NCBI GenBank assembly: GCA_040880125.1
Contig: JBBDJB010000021.1
Span: 1 to 64,000 of the forward strand
Reading direction: 5' to 3'
DNA: 64,000 nt
Origin: JBBDJB01 sp040880125
GTDB lineage: Bacteria > Planctomycetota > Planctomycetia > Pirellulales > JBBDJB01
Both the position numbers and the translations under genes were made by a program. Below, piece by piece: positions 43,479 to 51,525 of the stretch (position 1 is its first letter; each line of letters opens with the position of its first letter). Below the pieces are notes generated by a model, which was given only the letters and a program-made list of their open reading frames with translations, was not told where the DNA came from and did no database searches.

Positions 43479-44936
43479 CTACTGCTCCGCCCCGATGCAG
43501 TACAAATGCGACTGCGTGCGGATGAACAGTTGCGAACCGGAGACCGCGATGGACGAGAGCGTGTAGCCGCCGTCCAGCTCGTTGGTGGCGGTCACCTGCG
43601 GCTCGTCACCGCTCACGTCGATCACCGTGGTGACGGCCGACTCGTTGATGACGTAGAGCTTGCCGTCGGCCAATAGCGGCGACGCACTGACCGTGCCCTG
43701 GGCCGTGCGGAGCGGGCCCCATACTCGTTCGCCGGTTTTGGCGTCCAGGCAATTGACCAGGCCGCGGTCGTCGACCATGTAGAAGCGCTCTCCGTCGGAG
43801 ATGGGCGTGGGCACGTCGGGGCCGCCGCCTTGTGTCCAGCGCCAGGCGAGGTGGCTCTCGGTCACGTCGCCCGAGCCGCCGGCACGCAGCGCGATCAGCG
43901 GCCGCTGCCGCGTAGGCGCGTAAATCATCCCGTCGGCCACCGTAGGCGAAGCGATGATGCGGTAATTGCGCTGCCGCTCGGGATTGAGCCCCGCCGCACG
44001 CCACAGCTCCTTGCCGGTCTGTGGGTCGTGGCCAGTCACGTAGTCACCACCGGAGACGACAATCTGCGTTTGTCCCTCGTGCTCCAGCACGACCGGAGTG
44101 GTGTAGGCATCGGGCGACTCAAACAGCGCATCGGTGGGACGTTCTTGCCGCCACACCTGCTGGCCGGTCTGTGCGTCGAGCGCGACGATGTACGACGGTT
44201 CGTCGGTGTGCTGACCGTGCAACACCTCAATGATGAGCTTACCGTCGTGCAATAGCGGTGAAGAGGCATAGCCCCAGTTGAGTCCGAAATCGCCGTACTG
44301 CTGCTGCAAGTTATTCTGCCAGACCTGGTTGCCCTCAATGTCGAAGGCGGTCACGGCGCCGGTGCCGGTGACGACCCAGACGTGGTTGCCGTCGGTGACC
44401 GGCGATGGCGAGGAAAGGTTTTGCTTGCGATAGAGGCGATTGCCGTCGTCGAGCTTTTGCGTCCAGAGGACTTCGCCGTCCGACTTGGAGATACAGAGCA
44501 AAAGCAGGTCGTTGCCCCCGGGATCACGTCCGCCATCTCCAAAGCCCCGTCCGCCAAATCCCCGTCCACCAACACCGCGCCGGCCACGGCCGCGTCGCTG
44601 GCCAGGCTGTTGATCATTCTCGTCTTCTTGTTGCGCGGCGGCTTGCTGCTGCGGTTCTTCCTCCGCTTTGGCCGATGGCGAGGTAATGAAGATGCGATCA
44701 CCCCAGATGATCGGCGTGCCGCCGCTCCACGAGGGCAGCTCTGTCTTCCAGGCGATGTTCTGCTCCGGCCCCCACTCGGCCGGGAGGTTCGTGGAGTTGC
44801 TGATGCCGTTGCCGTTGGGCCCGCGCCACTGTGGCCAGTTTTCATCCGCGATCGCGCTGCGTGCACCGACGGTGAAGAAACAGGCGAGGGCAACCAGCGC
44901 CGCCAGCGCCAATGAAGTATGAGTTGAACGTGTCAT
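43479..44936 (-). CDS. Exported PQQ-like beta-propeller protein
   Basis: A 485-residue paralogue of the previous protein: signal LALAALVALACFFTVGARSAIA, then ENWPQWRGPNGNG, QNIAWKTELPSWSGGTPII and propeller blades (AFDIEGNQVWQNNLQQ, LDAQTGQQVWRQERP, CLDAKTGERVWGPLR). The insert at about 91-142 is Glu/Gln-rich then Arg-Gly-rich (RRGRGRRGVGGRGFGGRGF), in the same place as in the neighbour. WPQWRGP starts are frequent in planctomycete propeller proteins (recalled). GGAGGAGCAGC precedes the ATG. First gene of a minus-strand run with the second propeller and the molybdenum hydroxylase. Confidence 0.88.
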   Translation of the reverse strand: MTRSTHTSLALAALVALACFFTVGARSAIADENWPQWRGPNGNGISNSTNLPAEWGPEQNIAWKTELPSWSGGTPIIWGDRIFITSPSAKAEEEPQQQAAAQQEDENDQQPGQRRGRGRRGVGGRGFGGRGFGDGGRDPGGNDLLLLCISKSDGEVLWTQKLDDGNRLYRKQNLSSPSPVTDGNHVWVVTGTGAVTAFDIEGNQVWQNNLQQQYGDFGLNWGYASSPLLHDGKLIIEVLHGQHTDEPSYIVALDAQTGQQVWRQERPTDALFESPDAYTTPVVLEHEGQTQIVVSGGDYVTGHDPQTGKELWRAAGLNPERQRNYRIIASPTVADGMIYAPTRQRPLIALRAGGSGDVTESHLAWRWTQGGGPDVPTPISDGERFYMVDDRGLVNCLDAKTGERVWGPLRTAQGTVSASPLLADGKLYVINESAVTTVIDVSGDEPQVTATNELDGGYTLSSIAVSGSQLFIRTQSHLYCIGAEQ

Positions 44937-45253
44937 GCTGCTCCTCCAGATTCCTTTGGAACGCGCGGACGGCGCGGGGGATAATTAATCAGTCTCTTCA
45001 GCTACATCGCAGACAGGATTGTCTGTGCCGCGACCGGATCGATACACTCTACCGGACCGCGAAGGCGGCGTGCAACTTGATTCGCCTGCCGGACTTGGGT
45101 GCATGCGTGGCGGTGACAGCGACTGAAGTTTTTGCGCGGTCCGCCCGGCCAGCGGCGGGGTTAAACCAAGTTTAGGCCATTGGTGAGGCACACCGCGGCA
45201 AGCTGCTCGTACCGCGGCCGCCGGCGGCCGTTTCAGGTGTGCCCGAGCCCGTT
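44937..45253. other. Intergenic region between the PQQ-like propeller gene and argJ
   Basis: About 320 bases holding a degenerate repeat family A copy (45009-45030) and, at its left end, a tandem duplication of the argJ 3' end: CCGTTTCAGGTGTG occurs at about 45229 and again at about 45247, the second copy containing the argJ stop codon. No gene recognised. Confidence 0.5.
45009..45030 (+). repeat. Palindromic repeat family A, shortened copy
   Basis: GCAGACAGGATTGTCTGTGC followed by CG; the left arm has lost its CA step and one spacer base. Confidence 0.7.
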
Positions 45254-46447
45254 TCAGGTGTGATAGTCGGCATTCAGCCGCACGTATTCGGCCGTCAAGT
45301 CGCTCGTCCAGAACCGGGCCGAGCTGCTGCCTTCGGAAAAGAGCAGCACGATACTGGTATCGCGGTGATCGCGGATCGACTGCGACACCTTTGCGCCGTC
45401 AAATGGCACCGGAACGCCCCGTTCGTACAGCAGCAGTCCGTTGACGTGCAGGCTGACCATCATCGGGTCGAACTGCACGCCCGCGTAACCGGCCGCCGAG
45501 ACGATGCGTCCCCAATTGGGATCCGCTCCGGCGATGGCCGTCTTCACCAGTGGACTGTTGGCGACCGTCTTGGCGATGCGGCGGGCGTTCTCGCGGTTCG
45601 CGCAGCCGTGGATCTCGATGGTGATCAGGTGCGTCGCCCCTTCGCCGTCGGAGGGGATCGCCCGGGCCAGGTCCTCGCACACGTGACAGAGGCCCGTCGT
45701 GAACAGGTCCTTCTCGCGGCCAGCCGAGACGTCGGTGCCCGAAGCCCCGTTCGCCAGCAGCACGACGCTGTCGTTCGTGCTGACGTGTCCTTCTACGCTG
45801 ATGCAATTGAATGTGTCATCGGTAGCCGTAGCGAGCAACTGCTGGGCAGTTTGCGGATCAATCACCGCGTCGGTGAGGATCACCGCCAGCATGGTGGCCA
45901 TGTTCGGGCCGATCATGGCGGCGCCTTTGGCGATGCCGAGGATGCGCACCGGCCCGGCATCCAGCGGCACTTCGTCGCTGGCAATTTTGTGCGTCGAGTC
46001 GGTGGTGAGCAGGCCGCGCGCTGCCGTCTCGAACGTCTCCTCGTCGGAGCCCAGGCGGCTGCTGGCGGCTTCAATCCCCCGCTGGATACGATCCATCGGC
46101 AACAGTTCGCCGATGATGCCGGTGGACAGCACGAGCACCTGCGAACCATCCGCTCCGCAGGCCTGGGCCGCCCACTCGGCCATCTGCAGCGCGTCGCGGT
46201 CGCCCTGCTCTCCCGTGCAGGCATTGGCATTGCCGGAGTTGACCACGACGGCGCGGATCGAGTCGGACGGCGTACGCTGGCGATCGAGCCGCACCGGAGC
46301 GGCGCAGACGACATTCTGCGTGTAGACGCCGGCGGCGGTCGACGGCCGGTCGGAAACAATCAATGCGACGTCCGGCTTGTTCGGATTGCGCTTCAGCCCA
46401 CAGTGGACGCCGGCCGCGCGAAAACCCCGGGGGATGCAGAACGCCAT
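45254..46447 (-). CDS. argJ: Bifunctional ornithine acetyltransferase/N-acetylglutamate synthase
   Basis: A 397-residue ArgJ of arginine biosynthesis: transfers acetyl from N-acetylornithine to glutamate and may also use acetyl-CoA. Family motifs: CIPRGFRAAGVHCGLK start, NSGNANACTGEQG, LSTGIIGELLPMD, LLTTDSTHK, and the self-cleavage site GPNMATMLAVILTDA where Thr becomes the nucleophile of the beta chain. The C-terminus is conserved. ATG 46447 follows GAAGG by 12 bases; a TTG at 46459 is a weaker alternative. Seventy-one bases downstream of argC on the same strand, so an argCJ operon is likely. Confidence 0.95.
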   Translation of the reverse strand: MAFCIPRGFRAAGVHCGLKRNPNKPDVALIVSDRPSTAAGVYTQNVVCAAPVRLDRQRTPSDSIRAVVVNSGNANACTGEQGDRDALQMAEWAAQACGADGSQVLVLSTGIIGELLPMDRIQRGIEAASSRLGSDEETFETAARGLLTTDSTHKIASDEVPLDAGPVRILGIAKGAAMIGPNMATMLAVILTDAVIDPQTAQQLLATATDDTFNCISVEGHVSTNDSVVLLANGASGTDVSAGREKDLFTTGLCHVCEDLARAIPSDGEGATHLITIEIHGCANRENARRIAKTVANSPLVKTAIAGADPNWGRIVSAAGYAGVQFDPMMVSLHVNGLLLYERGVPVPFDGAKVSQSIRDHRDTSIVLLFSEGSSSARFWTSDLTAEYVRLNADYHT

Positions 46448-46518
46448 CAATCCGGCCAACCTTCAGTACGTGGAGCAGTAAATTGAGTTACGAAGCGGGA
46501 GTTCGCCGGCGGGCGGCG

Positions 46519-47538
46519 TCACAGGGCCGTCGTCTCCGGCAGTCCGAATAGGAGGTTGAAGTTTTGCACCGCCGCGCCGGAGGCCCCTTTCACCAGGTTA
46601 TCCAGACAACTGACCAACACTACGCGACCTTTCACCACGCGCAGGGCGATATGGCAGGAATTCGATCCCAGCGTATGCTTGGTCGCCGGTAGATCATCAA
46701 CGATGCGAACAAACGGCTCCGCCGCGTAAAACTCCCTCAGTACGGCGCGCAGGTCATTCTCTGTGGCTCCGCGGCTGGGACGAGCATAAATGGTGGAGAG
46801 GATGCCGCGGTCCATCGGAATCAAGTGCGGCGCGAAGATGACTGACACTTCACGGCCGGCCGCATCGGTGAGCACCTGGTCGATCTCGGGCGTGTGGCGA
46901 TGCTTGCCGACGTTGTACGCCGCGACGCTCTCGTTGCACTCGGGAAAGTGCGTGGTGTCGCTCGGCGTGCGGCCGGCGCCGGAAACGCCGCTTTTCGAAT
47001 CGACGATGATCTCGCCGGGCTCGATCAAACCCGCTCGCAACAGCGGCGCCAGCGGCAGAATCGCACTGGTCGGATAGCAGCCGGGATTGGCCACCAGCCG
47101 CGCCTGCTTGATTCGCTCACGATACAACTCCGGAAGCCCGTAGACGGCTTGCTCGATGTTCTCCACGTCCGTGTGCGGGTGCCCGTACCAGGCGGCATAG
47201 ACTTGCGCATCGGTGAGCCGATAGTCGGCGCTGAAGTCGACGACCTTGCTGCCGGCGGCCAGCACTTCGCGGACGGCGTCGGCGCTGGCTCCGTGCGGCA
47301 AGCAGCTAAACACGCAATCGGCCTGCTCGGCGACCTCCGCCGGGGCGAGGTTCCGCAGATTTCGCTCCAGGCGGCCACTCAACGAGGGGTGCACCGACCC
47401 GATCGGCGGCGCGCCTTCCTGCCGGCTGGTCAATACGGTGATCTCCACCTCCGGATGCCGCAACAACAGGCGGAGCAGCTCCAGGGCCGTATAACCGGTG
47501 GCACCGAGAATGGCGACGCGGATCATGACTTGTGACAT
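46519..47538 (-). CDS. argC: N-acetyl-gamma-glutamyl-phosphate reductase
   Basis: A 339-residue ArgC, the NADPH-dependent third enzyme of arginine biosynthesis. NADP-binding GATGYTALELLRLL at the N-terminus, VFSCLPHGAS, SADYRL, and the active-site cysteine in VANPGCYPTSAILPLAPLL. HLIPMDRGILSTIYA, NSCHIALRV and NLVKGASGAAVQNFN are C-terminal signatures. Starts are possible at ATG 47538 or ATG 47526; neither has a clear ribosome-binding site. Followed by argJ. Confidence 0.95.
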   Translation of the reverse strand: MSQVMIRVAILGATGYTALELLRLLLRHPEVEITVLTSRQEGAPPIGSVHPSLSGRLERNLRNLAPAEVAEQADCVFSCLPHGASADAVREVLAAGSKVVDFSADYRLTDAQVYAAWYGHPHTDVENIEQAVYGLPELYRERIKQARLVANPGCYPTSAILPLAPLLRAGLIEPGEIIVDSKSGVSGAGRTPSDTTHFPECNESVAAYNVGKHRHTPEIDQVLTDAAGREVSVIFAPHLIPMDRGILSTIYARPSRGATENDLRAVLREFYAAEPFVRIVDDLPATKHTLGSNSCHIALRVVKGRVVLVSCLDNLVKGASGAAVQNFNLLFGLPETTAL

Positions 47539-47692
47539 ATAAAATGAGGGGCAAAATCGGTCCGAACCGCGGCGCCGACGGAGCGATTATAAGGCCCGCG
47601 GCGAGCCACCGCCAAGGGCATGACACCGCCGGCACTGGCCGGTTCGCGGTGCGTGTCACCGCTTCTCGCTGTAATGGCTGCTGCATCGGCGG

Positions 47693-48334
47693 CTAGTGCG
47701 TGCCCACGCGTTCGATAAGGCGACTCTGAATCACTTGCAGGATGTTGCGGGCCACATGCTCTTTCGACCCTGCGTACGTCTCGATCGCCGTGCCTTGCCC
47801 GTCGAGGATTTCGACGCTGTTATCGGCTGCGTCCATCGCCTCCGGTCCGTTGAGCACCATCAGATCGCAACTCTTTTTCTCCAACTTGGCCAGCGCCCGC
47901 AGGCGGCGATCATCCGTCTCCAGGGCGAACCCGACCATCCACTGGTGCCGCTTCTCGGCTCCCAGCGTGGCAACGACGTCGTCGGTTTCAATCAGCTCCA
48001 AGAGCAGCGGCTGACCGGTCTTGGCGATCTTGCTGGCTTCCACCTGCCGCGGTCGGTAATCGCACGGCGCGGCGGCGCCGATCAGGCCGTCGCAAGTCGG
48101 GAACTGGTTGCAGCACACCTCGAGCATCTCTTCAGTGGAGACGACCTTCAGCACCTCCGCTGCGTCCGGATACGTCAGGTCGACCGGGCCGCTGACGACA
48201 ACGACCTCGTGCCCTAGCTCCAGCGCGGCCTGGCAGAGCGCCCGGCCCATGCGGCCGCTGGAGGCATTGGTCAAATAGCGGACCGGGTCAAGATACTGCC
48301 GCGTCGGTCCGGAGGTGATGAGGATTCGAGCCAC
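47693..48334 (-). CDS. coaB: Phosphopantothenoylcysteine synthetase (CoaB), separate from CoaC
   Basis: A 213-residue CoaB: ligates cysteine to 4'-phosphopantothenate (CTP-dependent in bacteria) in coenzyme A synthesis. Motifs: ILITSGPTRQYLDPVRYLTNASSGRMG at the N-terminus (nucleotide and dimer region), AAPCDYRP, KIAKTGQPLLLELIET and VGFALETDD. In most bacteria CoaB is the C-terminal half of a CoaBC fusion; here it starts independently at GTG 48334, 31 bases after the coaC stop, in a different reading position. Terminal gene of the yicC-gmk-rpoZ-coaC-coaB run. Confidence 0.93.
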   Translation of the reverse strand: MARILITSGPTRQYLDPVRYLTNASSGRMGRALCQAALELGHEVVVVSGPVDLTYPDAAEVLKVVSTEEMLEVCCNQFPTCDGLIGAAAPCDYRPRQVEASKIAKTGQPLLLELIETDDVVATLGAEKRHQWMVGFALETDDRRLRALAKLEKKSCDLMVLNGPEAMDAADNSVEILDGQGTAIETYAGSKEHVARNILQVIQSRLIERVGTH

Positions 48335-48365
48335 GGCTGTGCTTCGGATCTCGCTGGAGTTTCAG

Positions 48366-48914
48366 CTACTTCTTCACCTGATCCAGCAGTTGGTTGATCC
48401 GCCGGCGGATAGCTTCGGGATCGGCCATGCGGCCGGCACCTTGGCGGCGGCAGCTCAGCCAGCCCGACTCCGGATCGACAATGTTCACACCGTCGTCGCG
48501 CAACTGCTGAAGATTGCGCTGCACGGCGGGCTTCTCCCACATCTGGGTGTTCATCGCGGGGGCGAGCAGGATCGGGCCATCGAACGAGAGCAACAGCGTG
48601 CTGAGCAGATCGTCCGCCAGGCCATGGGCCGCCTTGGCCATGACGTTCGCGGTGGCCGGGGCGATACACAGCAATTCACCTCGATCGGCCAGATCGATGT
48701 GCGCACCGAGCGGATGCGCCGCCTCGGAGAACATGCCCCGCACGACGCGGCGTCCCGAAAGGGCCTCGAATGTGGCCGGGCCGACGAAGCGCCGGGCCGC
48801 CTTGGTCATCACCACGGTAACGCCGTGGCCCTCCTGAACGAGCTGGCTGACCAAGGCCGCTGTCTTGTAGGCGGCCACTCCGCCGGAGACGCCGATGATC
48901 AGCTCCCGGGACAT
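48366..48914 (-). CDS. coaC: Phosphopantothenoylcysteine decarboxylase (CoaC), separate from CoaB
   Basis: A 182-residue flavoprotein that decarboxylates 4'-phosphopantothenoylcysteine to phosphopantetheine. Motifs: IIGVSGGVAAYK (FMN binding), PLGAHIDLADRGELLCIAPATANVMAK (catalytic His in HIDL), LAPAMNTQMW (the PxMNxxMW motif) and SCRRQGAGRMADP (Cys of the substrate clamp). The protein ends at LLDQVKK where CoaBC fusions continue into CoaB. Its ATG overlaps the rpoZ stop by one base (TGATG), implying coupling. Confidence 0.93.
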   Translation of the reverse strand: MSRELIIGVSGGVAAYKTAALVSQLVQEGHGVTVVMTKAARRFVGPATFEALSGRRVVRGMFSEAAHPLGAHIDLADRGELLCIAPATANVMAKAAHGLADDLLSTLLLSFDGPILLAPAMNTQMWEKPAVQRNLQQLRDDGVNIVDPESGWLSCRRQGAGRMADPEAIRRRINQLLDQVKK

Positions 48915-49174
48915 CAGAGGTTTGCCAGGTCCAGTTCAGGCGGACCGCCACCCTCGGACCGGTCGGTCCTGCGGACCTGGGCCGACATGTCCAGATAGAT
49001 CTTATCCTGGAGAATCTCCTGGATGACGATCTCCATCTTGTCGTGCGTGTCCATGTTGACCAGCGGGCGCGCACCGGCATTCAGTGCCACCAGACGCTTT
49101 TGAATCAGCGTGGAGAGCTTGAATCGGCCGCCCACCTTGTTGACGATTTCCTCTTCTTTCAGCGCGTCGATCAT
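48914..49174 (-). CDS. rpoZ: DNA-directed RNA polymerase omega subunit
   Basis: An 86-residue omega subunit: EEIVNKVGGRFKLSTLIQKR and LVALNAGARPLV match the conserved core that clamps the beta' C-terminus. The C-terminal tail after residue 60 is variable. The start overlaps the gmk stop (ATGA) and the stop overlaps the coaC start. The order gmk-rpoZ-coaBC is a widespread bacterial arrangement, which supports the assignment. Confidence 0.93.
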   Translation of the reverse strand: MIDALKEEEIVNKVGGRFKLSTLIQKRLVALNAGARPLVNMDTHDKMEIVIQEILQDKIYLDMSAQVRRTDRSEGGGPPELDLANL

Positions 49175-49809
49175 TCAGAATGGCTCCTGCAGGAGGTCAA
49201 GATTTGAGCGATTTGCTCGACGGCCTCTTCGACGTGGTCGTTGACGACGCGGTAGGCGTACCCGTCGGCGCGCGCCAACTCGGCGCGGGCGACTTCCAGA
49301 CGGCGACGAATGGCCTCTTCCGACTCGGTAGCCCGGTCACGGAGCCGCCGCTCCAGCTCTTCCTCCGAGCCCGGTTCGACAAACAGCGTGACCGCGTCGG
49401 GGTAGTGCTCCAGCACCGCGCGGGTCCCTTCGACGTCAATCTCTAAGAGTACCCATTTTCCCGCGTCCAGGCTAGGGCTGACCTCCGAGAGCAGCGTCCC
49501 GTACCAGTGACCCTGGGAGAAAACCTGGCAGCATTCCAGAAACTCGCCGGCGGTGCGCCGCCGCTGAAATTCCTCGGGAGTGAGGAAATAGTAATCGGCT
49601 CCTTCGATCTCGCCCGGGCGCGGATCGCGGGTTGTGGCCGAGACGCTCAGGCGGAGCCGACCGGGAAACCGGTCCAAGAGCCGCTTAATCAGCGTCGACT
49701 TACCCACGCCCGAGGGGCCCGACAGCACGATCAGTTTTCCGGCGCTGGGCTCGGCCATGGCACGTGATGCCCCGTGCGGCGGGGTCTGGCAATGGAGTGG
49801 GCTGTTCAT
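49171..49809 (-). CDS. gmk: Guanylate kinase
   Basis: A 212-residue (or 195) guanylate kinase phosphorylating GMP to GDP. P-loop LSGPSGVGKSTLIKRLL; GMP-binding SVSATTRDPRPGEIEGADYYFLT; LLEIDVEGTRAV and LRDRATESEEAIRRRLEVA (lid). The ATG at 49809 overlaps the yicC stop (ATGA), which favours it; ATG 49758 (MAEPSAGKL) sits nearer the conserved core and is an alternative start. Co-transcribed with yicC and rpoZ. Confidence 0.95.
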   Translation of the reverse strand: MNSPLHCQTPPHGASRAMAEPSAGKLIVLSGPSGVGKSTLIKRLLDRFPGRLRLSVSATTRDPRPGEIEGADYYFLTPEEFQRRRTAGEFLECCQVFSQGHWYGTLLSEVSPSLDAGKWVLLEIDVEGTRAVLEHYPDAVTLFVEPGSEEELERRLRDRATESEEAIRRRLEVARAELARADGYAYRVVNDHVEEAVEQIAQILTSCRSHSE

Positions 49810-50678
49810 TCTACGTTCTGAATCTGCTCGCGCATCCGTTCGATCGAGGCTTTGATGTCGATCACCTCACGGGAGATTTCCACGTCGTTCGACTTGGAGC
49901 CGATCGTGTTGGCTTCGCGGAACATCTCCTGGGTGAGGAACTCCAGCTTTCGGCCGGAACTCTCCTTCTCGGCGAGCAACTGCTCGAACTGCTCCAGGTG
50001 GCTCCGCAGCCGCACGACCTCCTCCGAGACGTCGCTGCGCTCTCCGAACAAGCTTACCTCACGCAACAGGTCGGCCGGGTTGAGCGTCACCTCCAGCGTC
50101 CCCAGGGCCTTGCTCACCCGGTCGCTGAGCCGCTCGCGATAGTCTTCCGCCACCTGCGGCGCCCGCTGGTGCACGCGATCGAGATGCTCGGCGATCGAGC
50201 GGCAGTTCTCCGCCAGATCGGTCAGCAAGGCGGCCCCTTCGTCGGTGCGCATCTGGGTGAGCTTCTCCAGCGCCTCGATCAATACTTTCTCAATCACGGG
50301 CCAATCCTGCGAGACCTCGCGCATCTCAGCCGACGCTTCGCTCACGACGCCCGGCAGCAGCAGCAGCGACTCCAGCCGCGGCATTTCCGCAACTTGCCAC
50401 GTGCGGCAGAGCACTTCCAACTGCTGGTGATAAGCCTGCAGCACCTGGCCGTTGATGCGGTAGTCGTCGGGCCTAAGCGCGCGCTCCACTCGAAGCTGCA
50501 CCTGCACGTTGCCTCGCTTGACGTGCCGCCGCACGACGCCTTCCACCAGCGGCTCCAGCGAGCTGTATCCATCGCTCGCGCGCAAGCCGAGCTTGAAGTA
50601 GCGGCCGTTAATGGCGCGCACCTCGAATGAGACGGTCAGGTCCTGCTGTTGGCGACGTGCTTCGCCAAAACCCGTCAT
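49806..50678 (-). CDS. yicC: YicC family endoribonuclease-like protein
   Basis: A 290-residue YicC: starts MTGFGEA, then SFEVRAINGRYFKLGLR, RGNVQVQLRVER, and the C-terminal DUF1732 domain with LREVSLFGERSDVSEEVVRLRSH, GRKLEFLTQEMFREANTIGSKSND and VEISREVIDIKASIERMREQIQNVE. Family members are implicated in RNA decay in E. coli and Bacillus. The family start motif fixes ATG 50678, although the frame is open upstream. Heads the yicC-gmk-rpoZ-coaC-coaB run. Confidence 0.94.
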   Translation of the reverse strand: MTGFGEARRQQQDLTVSFEVRAINGRYFKLGLRASDGYSSLEPLVEGVVRRHVKRGNVQVQLRVERALRPDDYRINGQVLQAYHQQLEVLCRTWQVAEMPRLESLLLLPGVVSEASAEMREVSQDWPVIEKVLIEALEKLTQMRTDEGAALLTDLAENCRSIAEHLDRVHQRAPQVAEDYRERLSDRVSKALGTLEVTLNPADLLREVSLFGERSDVSEEVVRLRSHLEQFEQLLAEKESSGRKLEFLTQEMFREANTIGSKSNDVEISREVIDIKASIERMREQIQNVE

Positions 50679-50824
50679 GCTGACCAGCAAACTATTCAGT
50701 CTCCTGTCGTCCGAAAGGTGGGAAGTGACTCCGTCGCGTAGAGGCCGCCAAGTACAGCACGGCCGGGTTTGTCTTCGCCCCCGCACGAAGGAACACCCGC
50801 AAGGGCCAGCAGCGAGTGTACTTG

Positions 50825-51325
50825 CTAATTGTCCTCGTCGACGGGAACCGGTTCATCGGCCGGCGCTCGCGCGGCGCCTTCGGTCGCTGCTTCCGGCGGA
50901 GTCACTGGGGACGTCGCATCGGCCGGGGCCGCGTCCGACGGAGTTTCTCCAGCGGCGGGTGCGTCTGCGTCGGGCGTATCGGCATCGACTCCCGCACCAC
51001 CCGGCAGCGACTCGGTCGTCAGGCCGCCACCAGTTGTCAGATCGTCCGTTCCCGTGGCGGCGGCTCCACCAAGCCCCTGCCGCAGACTGTCATCGGTCTG
51101 GCAGCCCACCCATTGTAGTGTGACCACGCACAACAGAATCCAGATGACGACGGTCCAGATAGTAATGTACGTGAACATGTCGCCGGCTTTGGCGCCGAAC
51201 GCGCTCTGGCCACCCATGCCCCCCAGGGCACCGGTCAATCCGCCGCCGCGTCCGCGCTGGACGAGGACGAGCAGGATGAGAAAGATCGAAACAAATGCAA
51301 GCAACAGTCCGAGTAACGTCTGCAT
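50825..51325 (-). CDS. secG: Preprotein translocase subunit SecG with long acidic tail
   Basis: A 166-residue SecG of the SecYEG translocon. Two membrane helices (LLGLLLAFVSIFLILLVLVQRG at about 3-24, and YITIWTVVIWILLCVVTLQW at about 53-72) surround the conserved cytoplasmic loop RGRGGGLTGALGGMGGQSAFGAKAGD. Residues 75-166 are an Asp/Glu/Ala/Pro-rich disordered tail not found in short SecG proteins but common in planctomycete-like forms (recalled). Lies between tpiA and yicC on the minus strand with repeat-filled gaps. Confidence 0.9.
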   Translation of the reverse strand: MQTLLGLLLAFVSIFLILLVLVQRGRGGGLTGALGGMGGQSAFGAKAGDMFTYITIWTVVIWILLCVVTLQWVGCQTDDSLRQGLGGAAATGTDDLTTGGGLTTESLPGGAGVDADTPDADAPAAGETPSDAAPADATSPVTPPEAATEGAARAPADEPVPVDEDN

Positions 51326-51364
51326 GTCACACTCAGTTCAGAGATAACTTCTCGTATCTGAATC

Positions 51365-51390
51365 GCACAGACCGGAATGTCTGTGCCACC
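51365..51390 (+). repeat. Palindromic repeat family A
   Basis: GCACAGACCGGAATGTCTGT followed by GCCACC, directly abutting the family C repeat at 51396-51431 in the 200-base gap between tpiA and secG. Confidence 0.85.
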
Positions 51391-51395
51391 ACAAA

Positions 51396-51431
51396 CTCCC
51401 TCTCCCTTTGGGAGAGGGCCGGGGAGAGGGG
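51396..51431. repeat. CCCTCTCCC..GGGAGAGGG inverted repeat (family C)
   Basis: CTCCCTCTCCC then TTT then GGGAGAGGG, followed by CCGGGGAGAGGGG. Stem of 9 base pairs with a 3-base loop. Related to 31144-31180 and 60074-60098. Confidence 0.7.
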
Positions 51432-51485
51432 CTACCGACGTCCGGACCTCTCTCTGTCAAGTATGTTTTAAGTCTTGGTTGTGCC

Positions 51486-51511
51486 GCACAGACACGAATG
51501 TCTGTGCCACC
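51486..51511 (+). repeat. Palindromic repeat family A
   Basis: GCACAGACACGAATGTCTGT followed by GCCACC; the second copy in the tpiA-secG gap, same orientation as the one at 51365 and 121 bases from it. Confidence 0.85.
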
Positions 51512-51525
51512 ACTTTGCTCCGCCA

